From contig CANFST010000026.1 in assembly GCA_947449695.1 (NCBI GenBank), forward strand, positions 1 through 38,479: a stretch of DNA of 38,479 nt, given 5' to 3'. This document shows, one piece after another, positions 26,925 through 34,163 of this stretch. The DNA is from Chitinophagales bacterium. Lineage in GTDB: Bacteria > Bacteroidota > Bacteroidia > Chitinophagales > CAIODY01. Both the position numbers and the translations under genes were made by a program. Numbering within the stretch: the first letter of the stretch is position 1; each line of letters starts with the position of its first letter. The notes beneath the pieces are model-generated. The model saw only the letters and a program-made list of their open reading frames with translations. It was not told the origin of the DNA and did no database searches.

Positions 26925-28535
26925 ATGCAAGAGAATGGAATCAAAAATACCGCAGTAAATTTAGAAACTGTGGGTTTGAAAAATATTTCAGTTTGTAACT
27001 GGAATTTAACACCTCAACAATTAATGGACAAAGCCATTGCCTTAGGTCATGGTGTTTATGCCGATAATGGCGCAATCGTTTTTGATAGCGGCGAATTTAC
27101 AGGCAGAAGTCCCAAGGATAGATTTATTGTAAGAGATAACATTACTGAAAAAGATGTGAATTGGGGTGATACAAACGTAGGCGTTACACCCGAAGCGTTT
27201 GATGCATTGCAAGCCGAGGTGTGTGCTCACTATGAAGGAAAAGAAATTTATGTTCGTGATAATTTTGTGTGTGCTAATGATAATTACAAATTGAATGTAA
27301 GAACTATCAACGAAATTCCTTACCACAATTTGTTTGTAGATAACATGTTTATGCGTCCGTCAGATGCTGAAAAAGCAAGCATGAAGCCTGATTGGACCAT
27401 CCTTTGCGCACCAAGTTACAAAACATCAAATGCTGCAAAATATGGCATTCGTCAGGGCAATTTTGTGATTTTAAATTTCACTAAAAAGATTGTATTGATT
27501 GCTGGTACTGGCTATGCAGGCGAAATGAAAAAATCAATATTCTCTGTTTTGAATTTCATTTTACCAGTAAATAGAAACGTATTACCAATGCACTGCTCGG
27601 CAAATATTGGTAAAAATGGCGACACAGCTGTGTTCTTTGGATTAAGCGGCACAGGAAAAACGACTTTATCAGCTGACCCAAACAGAGCTTTGATTGGTGA
27701 TGATGAACATGGTTGGGCTGATGATGGTGTGTTTAACTTTGAAGGTGGTTGCTATGCTAAATGCGTTGATTTGACAGCTGAAAAAGAACCTGAAATTTGG
27801 GCTGCTATTAAACATGGTACTGTTTTGGAAAATGTAAAATTCTTTCCAAACACCAACACTGCTAATTATGCCGATATCAGCAAAACAGAAAATACTCGTG
27901 CAGCCTATCCGTTGAATTATATTCCAAACGCAGTGATACCAAGCATTGGTGGTATTCCAAAAAATATTTTCTTCCTTACTTGCGATGCCTCTGGTGTGTT
28001 GCCTCCAATTTCTAAATTGACAACGGGCCAAGCGATGTACCATTTTATAAGTGGATATACCGCAAAAGTAGCTGGTACAGAAGCAGGTATTACGGAGCCT
28101 ACAACCACTTTCAGTGCTTGCTTTGGCGCACCTTTCTTGCCTTTGCATCCAACGCGTTATGCTGAAATGTTAGGTGAAAGAATGCGTAAACACCATACCA
28201 ATGTGTGGTTGATCAACACTGGCTGGAGTGGCGGTGCGTATGGTGTTGGAAGTAGAATGAAATTAAAATTTACTCGAGCCATGATTACTGCTGCGTTGAA
28301 CGGACAATTGGATAATGTAACTTTTGAAAATCATCCCGTGTTTGGTTTGGCAATGCCAACAAGCGTTCCTGAAGTACCATCTGAAATTTTAAACCCACGA
28401 AATACCTGGGCTGATGCTAATGCCTACGATGCAAAAGCAAACGACTTGGCAAATAAATTTGTAAATAATTTCAGCAAATACGCTGCGCAAGCAAATGAAG
28501 AAATTATGAGTGCAGCACCAAAAGTATTGGTATAA
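26925..28535 (+). CDS. pckA: Phosphoenolpyruvate carboxykinase (ATP)
   Basis: Converts oxaloacetate plus ATP to PEP, CO2 and ADP, the entry step of gluconeogenesis, or runs in reverse in some anaerobes. Family motifs are all present: GEFTGRSPKDRFIV (57-69), MHCSANIG (222-229), the kinase loop GLSGTGKTTLS (239-249), the metal-binding GDDEHGW (258-264) and the later TGWSGGAYGVGSRM segment. The ATG at 26925 gives 536 residues, the expected size for the ATP-dependent form; an extension 30 nt upstream is not needed. It is followed by a clear terminator. Confidence 0.98.
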   Translation: MQENGIKNTAVNLETVGLKNISVCNWNLTPQQLMDKAIALGHGVYADNGAIVFDSGEFTGRSPKDRFIVRDNITEKDVNWGDTNVGVTPEAFDALQAEVCAHYEGKEIYVRDNFVCANDNYKLNVRTINEIPYHNLFVDNMFMRPSDAEKASMKPDWTILCAPSYKTSNAAKYGIRQGNFVILNFTKKIVLIAGTGYAGEMKKSIFSVLNFILPVNRNVLPMHCSANIGKNGDTAVFFGLSGTGKTTLSADPNRALIGDDEHGWADDGVFNFEGGCYAKCVDLTAEKEPEIWAAIKHGTVLENVKFFPNTNTANYADISKTENTRAAYPLNYIPNAVIPSIGGIPKNIFFLTCDASGVLPPISKLTTGQAMYHFISGYTAKVAGTEAGITEPTTTFSACFGAPFLPLHPTRYAEMLGERMRKHHTNVWLINTGWSGGAYGVGSRMKLKFTRAMITAALNGQLDNVTFENHPVFGLAMPTSVPEVPSEILNPRNTWADANAYDAKANDLANKFVNNFSKYAAQANEEIMSAAPKVLV

Positions 28536-28570
28536 GTTTTTTTTGATAGCACTTGTTTTTAAAATAAACT

Positions 28571-28606
28571 AAAACCGAATCATTGCAAATGGTTCGGTTT
28601 TTTTTT
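28571..28606 (+). terminator. Intrinsic terminator after pckA
   Basis: Arms 28571-28584 and 28588-28601 form a 14-bp stem with one G-T wobble, around the core ACCGAA/TTCGGT, with a 3-nt loop and a T run to 28606. It lies 36 nt after the stop codon. Confidence 0.88.
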
Positions 28607-28735
28607 ATGCAGTTTACCCTTAATTTACGTCCCTGTTGGCGCAAGTCTGAAGCAGAGGAATTAAGTGTAGCCGAATTGTGCCTGTAATAACAAAACAAAC
28701 GCATTGACGAGTTGGAAAAACAAGCCAAGCATTAA
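28607..28735 (+). pseudogene. Possible short gene remnant interrupted by two stop codons
   Basis: A single frame reads MQFTLNLRPCWRKSEAEE then LSVAELCL, two consecutive TAA codons, then QNKRIDELEKQAKH and a final TAA. Both parts have protein-like, partly coiled-coil composition. I do not recognise the family; the second part resembles the coiled-coil ends of many unrelated proteins. It starts directly after the pckA terminator T run and has no convincing promoter. It may be a decayed 3' fragment of a lost gene or chance coding. Confidence 0.3.
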
Positions 28736-28783
28736 ACTAATTGCTGCCTTTTTATTCTTTAATTTTACTACAAATAGTTTGTG

Positions 28784-29461
28784 ATGAAAAACAATTTTCT
28801 TTTACTGCTTGCCTTGCTGCTGTTTGCAGCCTGCCAAAAGCAACCCACTGCTAATTTTAATACAGATAAAACCTTATACTATGCAGGTGAAACCTTACAC
28901 TTAACCGATGCAAGCACCAATGCCCAGCATTGGTATTGGACTATGCCCGATGGTACTTACAAAACTGGACAAACTGTAGATTATGTAATTGATACTAACG
29001 ATTTAGGAGGCAATGAAACTTTTGCCTTGACAGTTACCTCAAAAAATGGGAATAAACTTTCAACAATTTCAAAGACTGTGCAAATTTCACAGCCTATTGA
29101 TGCTAGTGATTACTTTTCTCATGGTACTGTTACAAATCAAGGAATAACTTATCCAAATTTTATTAGTACAAATCATCAAACAGTTCAGGTGGCTAATATT
29201 TCAACAGGAGCGAACCTCACTATCTATTTTCCAGAAAATTATAAAACAGGTACTTATCAGGTAAAGAGTTATGTTGCATCTAATACTGCGTTAATTGAAA
29301 TTAGAGGAGGAAAGTATGATTCCTACTATGTTTATGGTTCAGATACAGGTACTTTAACCATTTCACCCTATCAAAATGGTCTTTTTAAAATTGCTTTTAA
29401 TAAAATTAGTGTACAAGGGTCTGTAAATTGGTTTTTGAATGGAGTAATAATAACTAGATAA
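28784..29461 (+). CDS. PKD-domain lipoprotein
   Basis: Exported lipoprotein starting at ATG 28784 (a GTG just before is also in frame). The signal MKNNFLLLLALLLFAACQ places the lipid-modified Cys at residue 17 (lipobox FAAC). Residues about 20-105 form a PKD-type Ig-like domain: PTANFNTDKTLYYAGETLHL, then HWYWTMPDGTYKTG and FALTVTSKNGN. The C-terminal 120 residues (YFSHGTVTNQGITYPNF...) match a beta-rich domain I cannot name; there is no T9SS sorting domain, so it probably stays anchored to a membrane. It is about 50 nt upstream of the next gene and may be cotranscribed. Confidence 0.75.
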   Translation: MKNNFLLLLALLLFAACQKQPTANFNTDKTLYYAGETLHLTDASTNAQHWYWTMPDGTYKTGQTVDYVIDTNDLGGNETFALTVTSKNGNKLSTISKTVQISQPIDASDYFSHGTVTNQGITYPNFISTNHQTVQVANISTGANLTIYFPENYKTGTYQVKSYVASNTALIEIRGGKYDSYYVYGSDTGTLTISPYQNGLFKIAFNKISVQGSVNWFLNGVIITR

Positions 29462-29510
29462 ACTAAATAATTATTTAAACGATTGCTAATTGTAATCAAA
29501 AAATCAATCA

Positions 29511-30236
29511 ATGAAAAAAATATGTCTTACTATTATATTAATATGTTGCTTTGCGCCAGCGGTGGAAGCAATTAAAGCTGAATTGAAAAATATCAGAACT
29601 ATTTATTTGTTCACATTTCTTTTATTGATTAGTTTAAATGTTTTGGCGCAACAAAGTAGTGATTCGCTAAAGCTAAATCATCAGCGTAAAATCAATGGTT
29701 ATTTTTCATTTAATTTGGGGAATTCCTATGCTATGATTAAGAATCCATGGTACTCTACTACATGGTGGGCTGTAAAGGATAAATTTAATTTTGCAATGCT
29801 ACTTTGTAGTCATGTAGTAATTAATAAATACAATATAATTCTTGAAGGTTCTGTATCATCCTCATCTGCATATTATCAAATCCATAATTCTCTAGTTTCT
29901 AATTATCCTCATGTAATTCAAGAAACTGACTTTGTTAAAGGTGAAGCAAGTTTAGATGCATCCCTTTCTGTCTATAAATTGTTGCTGAAAAGAAGAAAGA
30001 TAAATATTGCACCGGGTTTAGGGTATTACTATCTAAGCAGTAGTTTAGCACCTGCTTCTAGCGGCGTAAGATTGCTATTATTGTCAAATGTTTTTATTGA
30101 TAAAAAAAGGAATTGGGCAATTGCTTTATTGATTGAAAAACGATTTTATAAGAATCCTTTGAATGCTTATTTTCCAAACAATGAAATAATTTATCCTATT
30201 AATCTATTTATAGGTATTCAGCATAAACTTTTTTAG
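29511..30236 (+). CDS. Putative outer-membrane beta-barrel protein with two signal-like segments
   Basis: I do not recognise the family. After about residue 50 the protein has alternating beta-strand-like segments (INGYFSFNLGNSYAMI, NIAPGLGYYYLSSSL, WAIALLIEKRFY) and ends NLFIGIQHKLF with a terminal Phe, as outer-membrane barrels often do. The N-terminus is odd: MKKICLTIILICCFAPAVEA is already a complete signal peptide, and a second one follows at once, (L)KNIRTIYLFTFLLLISLNVL then AQ. The second would be a normal N-terminus if translation began at the TTG at 29583. Either start is possible; the longer is listed because it uses ATG. Confidence 0.6.
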   Translation: MKKICLTIILICCFAPAVEAIKAELKNIRTIYLFTFLLLISLNVLAQQSSDSLKLNHQRKINGYFSFNLGNSYAMIKNPWYSTTWWAVKDKFNFAMLLCSHVVINKYNIILEGSVSSSSAYYQIHNSLVSNYPHVIQETDFVKGEASLDASLSVYKLLLKRRKINIAPGLGYYYLSSSLAPASSGVRLLLLSNVFIDKKRNWAIALLIEKRFYKNPLNAYFPNNEIIYPINLFIGIQHKLF

Positions 30237-30237
30237 T

Positions 30238-30315
30238 ATGAAAAAAATAATTTTAATTTTACTTCTGCGCAGAGGTTCGTGTCCCCACGAACCTCTGCAG
30301 GGAATTATTGCTTAA
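30238..30315 (+). pseudogene. Truncated signal-peptide reading frame ended by a hairpin repeat
   Basis: ATG at 30238, 1 nt after the stop of the preceding gene, opens MKKIILILLL, a convincing signal-peptide start. It then runs into the hairpin repeat (RRGSCPHEPLQ), stopping at 30315 inside the antisense end of the next gene. It looks like the first codons of an operon gene whose remainder was lost when the repeat arrived. Chance is possible with so few codons. Confidence 0.4.
30269..30298. repeat. GC-rich hairpin repeat, copy 1
   Basis: A perfect 13-bp inverted repeat (arm GCAGAGGTTCGTG, 30269-30281; partner 30286-30298) around TCCC. It shares CTGCGC and GTGTCCCCACGAAC with the hairpin at 33314-33374. 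It lies between convergent genes, so it may also act as a bidirectional terminator, although no T run follows. Confidence 0.8.
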
Positions 30316-32884
30316 CTATTTTACTACGCCAAACATTACCATGTTGGATAATTTCTATAATGTAAATACCCTTTGCTTGTTGCGACATATCTAAATAGAA
30401 ATGGTCGCTTGTTTGTTTTTGTTTCTCAATTATTGTTTGACCTGTTAAACTTATTAGTTTTATGGTTGCCTCATCAACGATTTTTGTCAATGTAATAGTA
30501 GTTCCATTGATTGTTGGATTTGGGAAAACCTTTAATTGGTTATTATTGGCAAATGGTTCATTTAACCCAGAAACTTCAATATATACGCAATCAGAAGTAT
30601 CAGTACATGAACCCATGCTTATAATCACCGCATAATGCCCAGTAATAGATGCAGTATAGTTTTGAGCCAAAGCGCTAGGAATAATGTTATTGCTATCACA
30701 ATTAATCCATTGATAAGATGCGCCAACTTGCAGTGCTGTAATTGTTGCACCACTATTTGAGGTTGTTATGTTGGGAGGCAGATTTACAGTTAAATTTAAA
30801 ATCAATAGTGAATCGCAACCTAAATAGTTGATTAAGGTGTCTTTATAGATACCATTATTGAAAATAATATGACCATTGAATAAAATGCTATCTCCTTTGC
30901 AAATACTTTCATTAATTGTATCGATGCTTTTTGGGATAACATATAAATTTAAAGTCAATATTGAGTCACAACCTAAGTAATTTTGGAAGGTATCTTCATA
31001 AACCCCACTTGAAAGTAATAGACGGTTATTGAAAACAATAAATTGACCATTGCAAATGGTTCTGTTAATTGAAGAATAAGATATATTGCGAACTAATAAA
31101 TGAGTTACAATAACACTATCGCATCCCTGATAGGTTGAAATGGTATCAATATAAATACCTGCTGATTGCACGTTAACCCCGTTGGGTAAAGTGTAATTTT
31201 GATTAGCACAAATTGAACTGTTTATATTTTTATATTGAATATTATGTACAATTAGTTTCAAAGTAACAATAGAATCGCAGCCCCAATAATTTTGAATTGT
31301 ATCATAATAATATCCGCTTGCAGATAGTTGATGACCATTAAAATAAAATGTTTCATTGCTACATAATGTTTGAATGATAGTATCTTTTGAAATTGGATTC
31401 ACAGTTAAAAATGTAGTAATTATGCTATCGCAACCTAAATAGTTAGTTAACGTATCTAAATATGTGCCTGATGAAGTTGATAATTGACCATTAGGTAAAG
31501 TATAAGCATGATTTGCGCAAATTGTAATATGAGCATTAGATAGGGAAGGCGAATTGATAGTTAAATGAAGCTCAACTATTGAATCATCACCCACTAGATC
31601 GCTTAGGGTATCATAATAAACACCTGCTGTTCGAAGCGTATCATGACCAATTACATAAGATCTACCGCTACAGATACTTTGATGACTGATAGTTACATCA
31701 TTCCACATGGCTACAAATTGATGATTTGAACTATCTACAAATGCACCACCAAAATATAATTTATCTTTTTCGTCCCGAAGTATAGTTATTATAGAAGACA
31801 AGATTCCTAGGTTATACCCAAAAATACCATTAAACCTATATTTACCACCACCCATTTCTTTCCAATTTGTCCCATCCCATTTGGCTACATAGCAGTGTCC
31901 GTTTTGGGCAATCACACTATCAGCGAAACTACCAGCGGAATATACGTTTCCTTTATTGTCAACTGATACAGATAGTATATTGCCATTCGCATTCAAAGAA
32001 TTGATACCTACACCTAATTCGTTCCAAGTTGTTCCATCCCATTTGGCTACAAAGCGATGTCCATTAGTACTTATGCTACTATCTGTAAAAACCCCAGCCG
32101 CATAAATATTGCCTTGCTTATTAGTTGTAAGCGCTAAAATCGAATTATTGGCATGTAATGCATTGTTACCTGTGCCCAATTTTGACCAAGTAGTTCCATT
32201 CCATTTGGCAACATATTTATGCCCCAACATCGGGTTGGTTGTATCTGAAAAAACACCACCTGCATATAAATTGCCAGCTTTATCAAAACACAATGCATGA
32301 ATATATTGATTAGCATTTAAAGCATTGCTGCCTGAGCCCAATTCGCTCCAAGCCGTTCCGCTCCATTTGGCTACATAACACTTTGCTGCTGAATTTGTAA
32401 AAGCCCCAGCGGCATAGACATTGCCAAGGGTATCTAAGGCAATGGTGAAGATGTTACCATTTGCATTTAAAGCATTGCTACCAGTACCTAATTCGCTCCA
32501 AGAGGTTCCATTCCATTTGGCTACATATTTCTTATTGAATGAATTCCTGAATCCGCCAGCAGCATAGACATTGCCAAAAGTATCTACTACAATAGCATTA
32601 ATACCGCTGTTTGCATTTAAAGCATTGCTGCCTGTGCCCAATTCACTCCAATTGATGCCATTCCATATGGCTACATAATACTTACCTGTTGAGTTCGTGA
32701 AATCACCAGCAGCATAGATATTACCGTATTTGTCTTTTACAATACTTTGAATATCGCCATTGGCGAAAAGCCTATTAGCTCCCTTACCTAGTTCGATGAA
32801 GCCAAAAGGAATACTTTGACCTACAGCAATGTTAACTGTAAGATAAAAAAGGAGCAATAATCCTATAATTTTAAAAGATTGCAT
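30305..32884 (-). CDS. Long secreted T9SS protein: seven propeller-type repeats plus six Cys-containing repeats
   Basis: Exported, probably surface-displayed or released. Start ATG 32884 gives signal MQSFKIIGLLLLFYLTVN...GQ; a GTG 24 nt upstream is also in frame. Residues about 40-400 hold seven repeats of 50-54 residues, each with GN(V/I)YAAG, then (Y/F)VAKWNGT-W and ELG-G-N-LN; the seventh is divergent. Seven units suggest one seven-bladed propeller. Next come six units of about 50 residues with IC at the start and YLGCDSI at the end (the first has GDDS instead). An Ig-like segment (ASYQWINCDSN) follows, then a T9SS sorting domain (KVFPNPTINGTTITL ... GIYIIEI). It is likely an adhesin or structural protein; no catalytic motif was seen. 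Confidence 0.87.
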   Translation of the reverse strand: MQSFKIIGLLLLFYLTVNIAVGQSIPFGFIELGKGANRLFANGDIQSIVKDKYGNIYAAGDFTNSTGKYYVAIWNGINWSELGTGSNALNANSGINAIVVDTFGNVYAAGGFRNSFNKKYVAKWNGTSWSELGTGSNALNANGNIFTIALDTLGNVYAAGAFTNSAAKCYVAKWSGTAWSELGSGSNALNANQYIHALCFDKAGNLYAGGVFSDTTNPMLGHKYVAKWNGTTWSKLGTGNNALHANNSILALTTNKQGNIYAAGVFTDSSISTNGHRFVAKWDGTTWNELGVGINSLNANGNILSVSVDNKGNVYSAGSFADSVIAQNGHCYVAKWDGTNWKEMGGGKYRFNGIFGYNLGILSSIITILRDEKDKLYFGGAFVDSSNHQFVAMWNDVTISHQSICSGRSYVIGHDTLRTAGVYYDTLSDLVGDDSIVELHLTINSPSLSNAHITICANHAYTLPNGQLSTSSGTYLDTLTNYLGCDSIITTFLTVNPISKDTIIQTLCSNETFYFNGHQLSASGYYYDTIQNYWGCDSIVTLKLIVHNIQYKNINSSICANQNYTLPNGVNVQSAGIYIDTISTYQGCDSVIVTHLLVRNISYSSINRTICNGQFIVFNNRLLLSSGVYEDTFQNYLGCDSILTLNLYVIPKSIDTINESICKGDSILFNGHIIFNNGIYKDTLINYLGCDSLLILNLTVNLPPNITTSNSGATITALQVGASYQWINCDSNNIIPSALAQNYTASITGHYAVIISMGSCTDTSDCVYIEVSGLNEPFANNNQLKVFPNPTINGTTITLTKIVDEATIKLISLTGQTIIEKQKQTSDHFYLDMSQQAKGIYIIEIIQHGNVWRSKIVKQ

Positions 32885-32963
32885 TTTAAAGATTTTTGAA
32901 TTATCCACAAGTTTAGTAGGGCGCTGTTGATAAATTTATTTGCAAATATGTTTGCATATTATG

Positions 32964-32977
32964 AAAAAAAAAAAAAA
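32964..32977 (+). repeat. Homopolymeric A tract (14 A) after a possible start codon
   Basis: Fourteen consecutive A residues immediately follow ATG 32961, which is in frame with the downstream secreted-protein frame. Such tracts are prone to slippage in replication and transcription. Confidence 0.9.
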
Positions 32978-33313
32978 ACTTCGTAGAAATTATCAACAAA
33001 CTAATAATTATCCCATGAAATCAAATCTCTTAATTATTTCATTATTTTGTTTTGTACTACTATTGCCTTCTGTTGTATTTCCTCAGGCATTTATGCAATC
33101 ATGCAACCCAGATTTTCGGGCAGGTAGTTATAGTAGCGCTGTAACTACTACTAATATGGATGCCTATTCAGATAATCAAACCAACGGTATTTCCGTTGAA
33201 GCTGTGGTATTTGATGGCAGTACACCAGGTTTAACCATTATGGATTATTCGGGAGGGGCTACATTTCCTACAATGGGTTACTTAGCTTTATCAACGAATG
33301 CTTTTGACCCTGC

Positions 33314-33374
33314 GCCTCGGTTAGTGTCCCCACGAACATCAATCATTTCGGTTAGTGGGGACACTAACCGAGGC
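33314..33374. repeat. GC-rich hairpin repeat, copy 2
   Basis: Perfect 20-bp inverted repeat, arms 33314-33333 and 33355-33374, with a 21-nt loop. The left half contains CTGCGC and GTGTCCCCACGAAC shared with the hairpin at 30269-30298. It is much more GC-rich than the surroundings. Confidence 0.85.
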
Positions 33375-33395
33375 AGGGTGGTGAGATTGTCTTTA

Positions 33396-33430
33396 GCTCC
33401 CCCTCCTTTAGGAGAGGGCAGGGGTGAGGT
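33396..33430. repeat. GC-rich imperfect palindrome (GEGRGEV-type intergenic repeat)
   Basis: The core CTCCTTTAGGAG is palindromic and is flanked by C-rich and G-rich arms (CTCCCC... and GGGGTGAG). Read in frame it gives PPPLGEGRGEV, a peptide I recall as frequent in predicted proteins of Bacteroidota where such intergenic repeats are translated; that recollection is not checked. GC content is far above the flanks. Confidence 0.65.
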
Positions 33431-33472
33431 CAAAATAAGGGGTTTAAAGCGGATAGATATTGAAAATCAAAT

Positions 33473-33703
33473 GGTTGTAAATTATAAACAAAAGTTTACA
33501 GCCTGTAACCAACTGGATATGGCTTGTAACCAGTTGGTTACAAATGATAACCAGACGGATAAGGTTTAAAACCATTTGGTTACAAAACAAAACCAGTTGG
33601 ATACGAACCATATCCAGTTGGTTATAAAGCAAAACCAACTGTTTACTAATTATAACCAGTTGGTTATAATTGATAACCAGACGGATAAAATGACAATAGA
33701 TTT
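33473..33703. repeat. Degenerate 21-bp tandem repeat array (about 11 units)
   Basis: Units start at 33473, 33494, 33515, 33536, 33557, 33578, 33599, 33620, 33641, 33662 and 33683, exactly 21 bp apart. Most begin GGTTA or GGATA (alternating through much of the array) and end AACCAGTT or AACCAGAC; the first and last are degenerate. Each unit is itself loosely palindromic (GGTTA near one end, TAACC near the other), so many overlapping short stems are possible. The period equals seven codons, and both strands stay open over parts of it with NQL-containing heptads. Confidence 0.85.
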
Positions 33704-33748
33704 TTTAAAATAAAAATTTTTAACAATTAAAACAGCTAACAATTATGA

Positions 33749-34042
33749 GCTCAAAAAACATTTGTCGGCTCACATCTGGCACCTCAAAAAGATGTTTTTA
33801 TTTGTCAGCGTACTTTGCAACCTACTGATGATATCTTAATGATTAATAGCGGTCATGTGCCTCTCAGATTTTTTGCTGCTGCTCAAAAAACTGACCCTAT
33901 AGGTGTAGCTTTTGTCGAAATATCCCCTATGTCTTCTCAAACCCACCAAGCACATGAGCTGGGGGCTCTGAGCACCAATCATTACATTAAAGTATATAAC
34001 CCCGACCTGTTTCAAGAAGCAAGCTGGGAGTTGGATTTGTAA
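33749..34042 (+). pseudogene. Orphan C-terminal gene fragment without a start codon
   Basis: An open frame after TGA at 33746 reads AQKTFVGSHLAPQKDVFICQ and on through TDDILMINSGHVPLRFFAAA to a TAA at 34042, 97 residues. It has no good start: the first candidates are a TTG at 33815 and an ATG inside, at 33839. The composition is protein-like and a good terminator follows, as if this were the true 3' end of a gene. I do not recognise the family. It may be the missing end of the secreted gene at 33015 or of another lost gene. Confidence 0.5.
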
Positions 34043-34067
34043 TACATAAATAAGCGCTTAAAAATTC

Positions 34068-34110
34068 AAAAAACGGATGTTGAAATAAATTATCAGCATC
34101 CGTTTTTTTT
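34068..34110 (+). terminator. Intrinsic terminator before der
   Basis: Arms 34068-34083 and 34093-34108 give a 16-bp stem with one G-T wobble (core ACGGATG/CATCCGT), a 9-nt loop and a T run. It lies 25 nt after the orphan fragment's stop. Confidence 0.9.
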
Positions 34111-34149
34111 GTTTCACAAAATAAAACTGTCAGAAGTGAAAGCCTTTGT

Positions 34150-34157
34150 TAATTTTG
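34150..34157 (+). promoter_or_regulatory. Candidate -7 promoter element very close to der start (TAATTTTG)
   Basis: Exact TAnnTTTG match only 6 nt upstream of the der ATG. If used, transcription would begin at or next to the start codon. Confidence 0.45.
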
Positions 34158-34163
34158 CACCTT

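Larger units (their letters stand above)
33015..33569 (+). pseudogene. Secreted-protein N-terminus fused into repeat elements
   Basis: ATG 33015 opens signal peptide MKSNLLIISLFCFVLLLPSV...FPQ; the frame can also start at ATG 32961 before the poly-A tract. Residues up to about 98 (QSCNPDFRAGSYSS ... MGYLALSTNAFDP) look like a genuine secreted domain that I do not recognise. From position 33314 the frame reads through a hairpin repeat (APRLVSP ... VSGDTNRG), then a GC-rich repeat (LAPPPLGEGRGEV), then the first units of the 21-bp array (CNQLDMACNQLVT). The second half is therefore repeat-derived, and the original gene appears interrupted. The peptide at 33749-34042 could be its lost 3' part, but this is unproven. 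Confidence 0.55.

Noticed and set aside
27669-28148. Minus-strand frame of 159 codons inside pckA
   Set aside because: pckA motifs on the plus strand run through the whole stretch; the antisense frame has a random composition rich in Cys, Ser and Trp.
32942-32960. AATATG-TTTG-CATATT inverted repeat as an operator between divergent secreted-protein genes
   Set aside because: The arms are only 6 bp of A/T-rich sequence; this is expected by chance in such DNA, and no regulator is nearby.
33444-33638. Minus-strand frame of 64 codons across the 21-bp array (NQL heptads)
   Set aside because: It is the reverse reading of near-palindromic repeats; no start signal or signal peptide supports a gene.
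33473-33703. CRISPR array
   Set aside because: The repeats are contiguous 21-mers with no unique spacers, and no cas genes are nearby.
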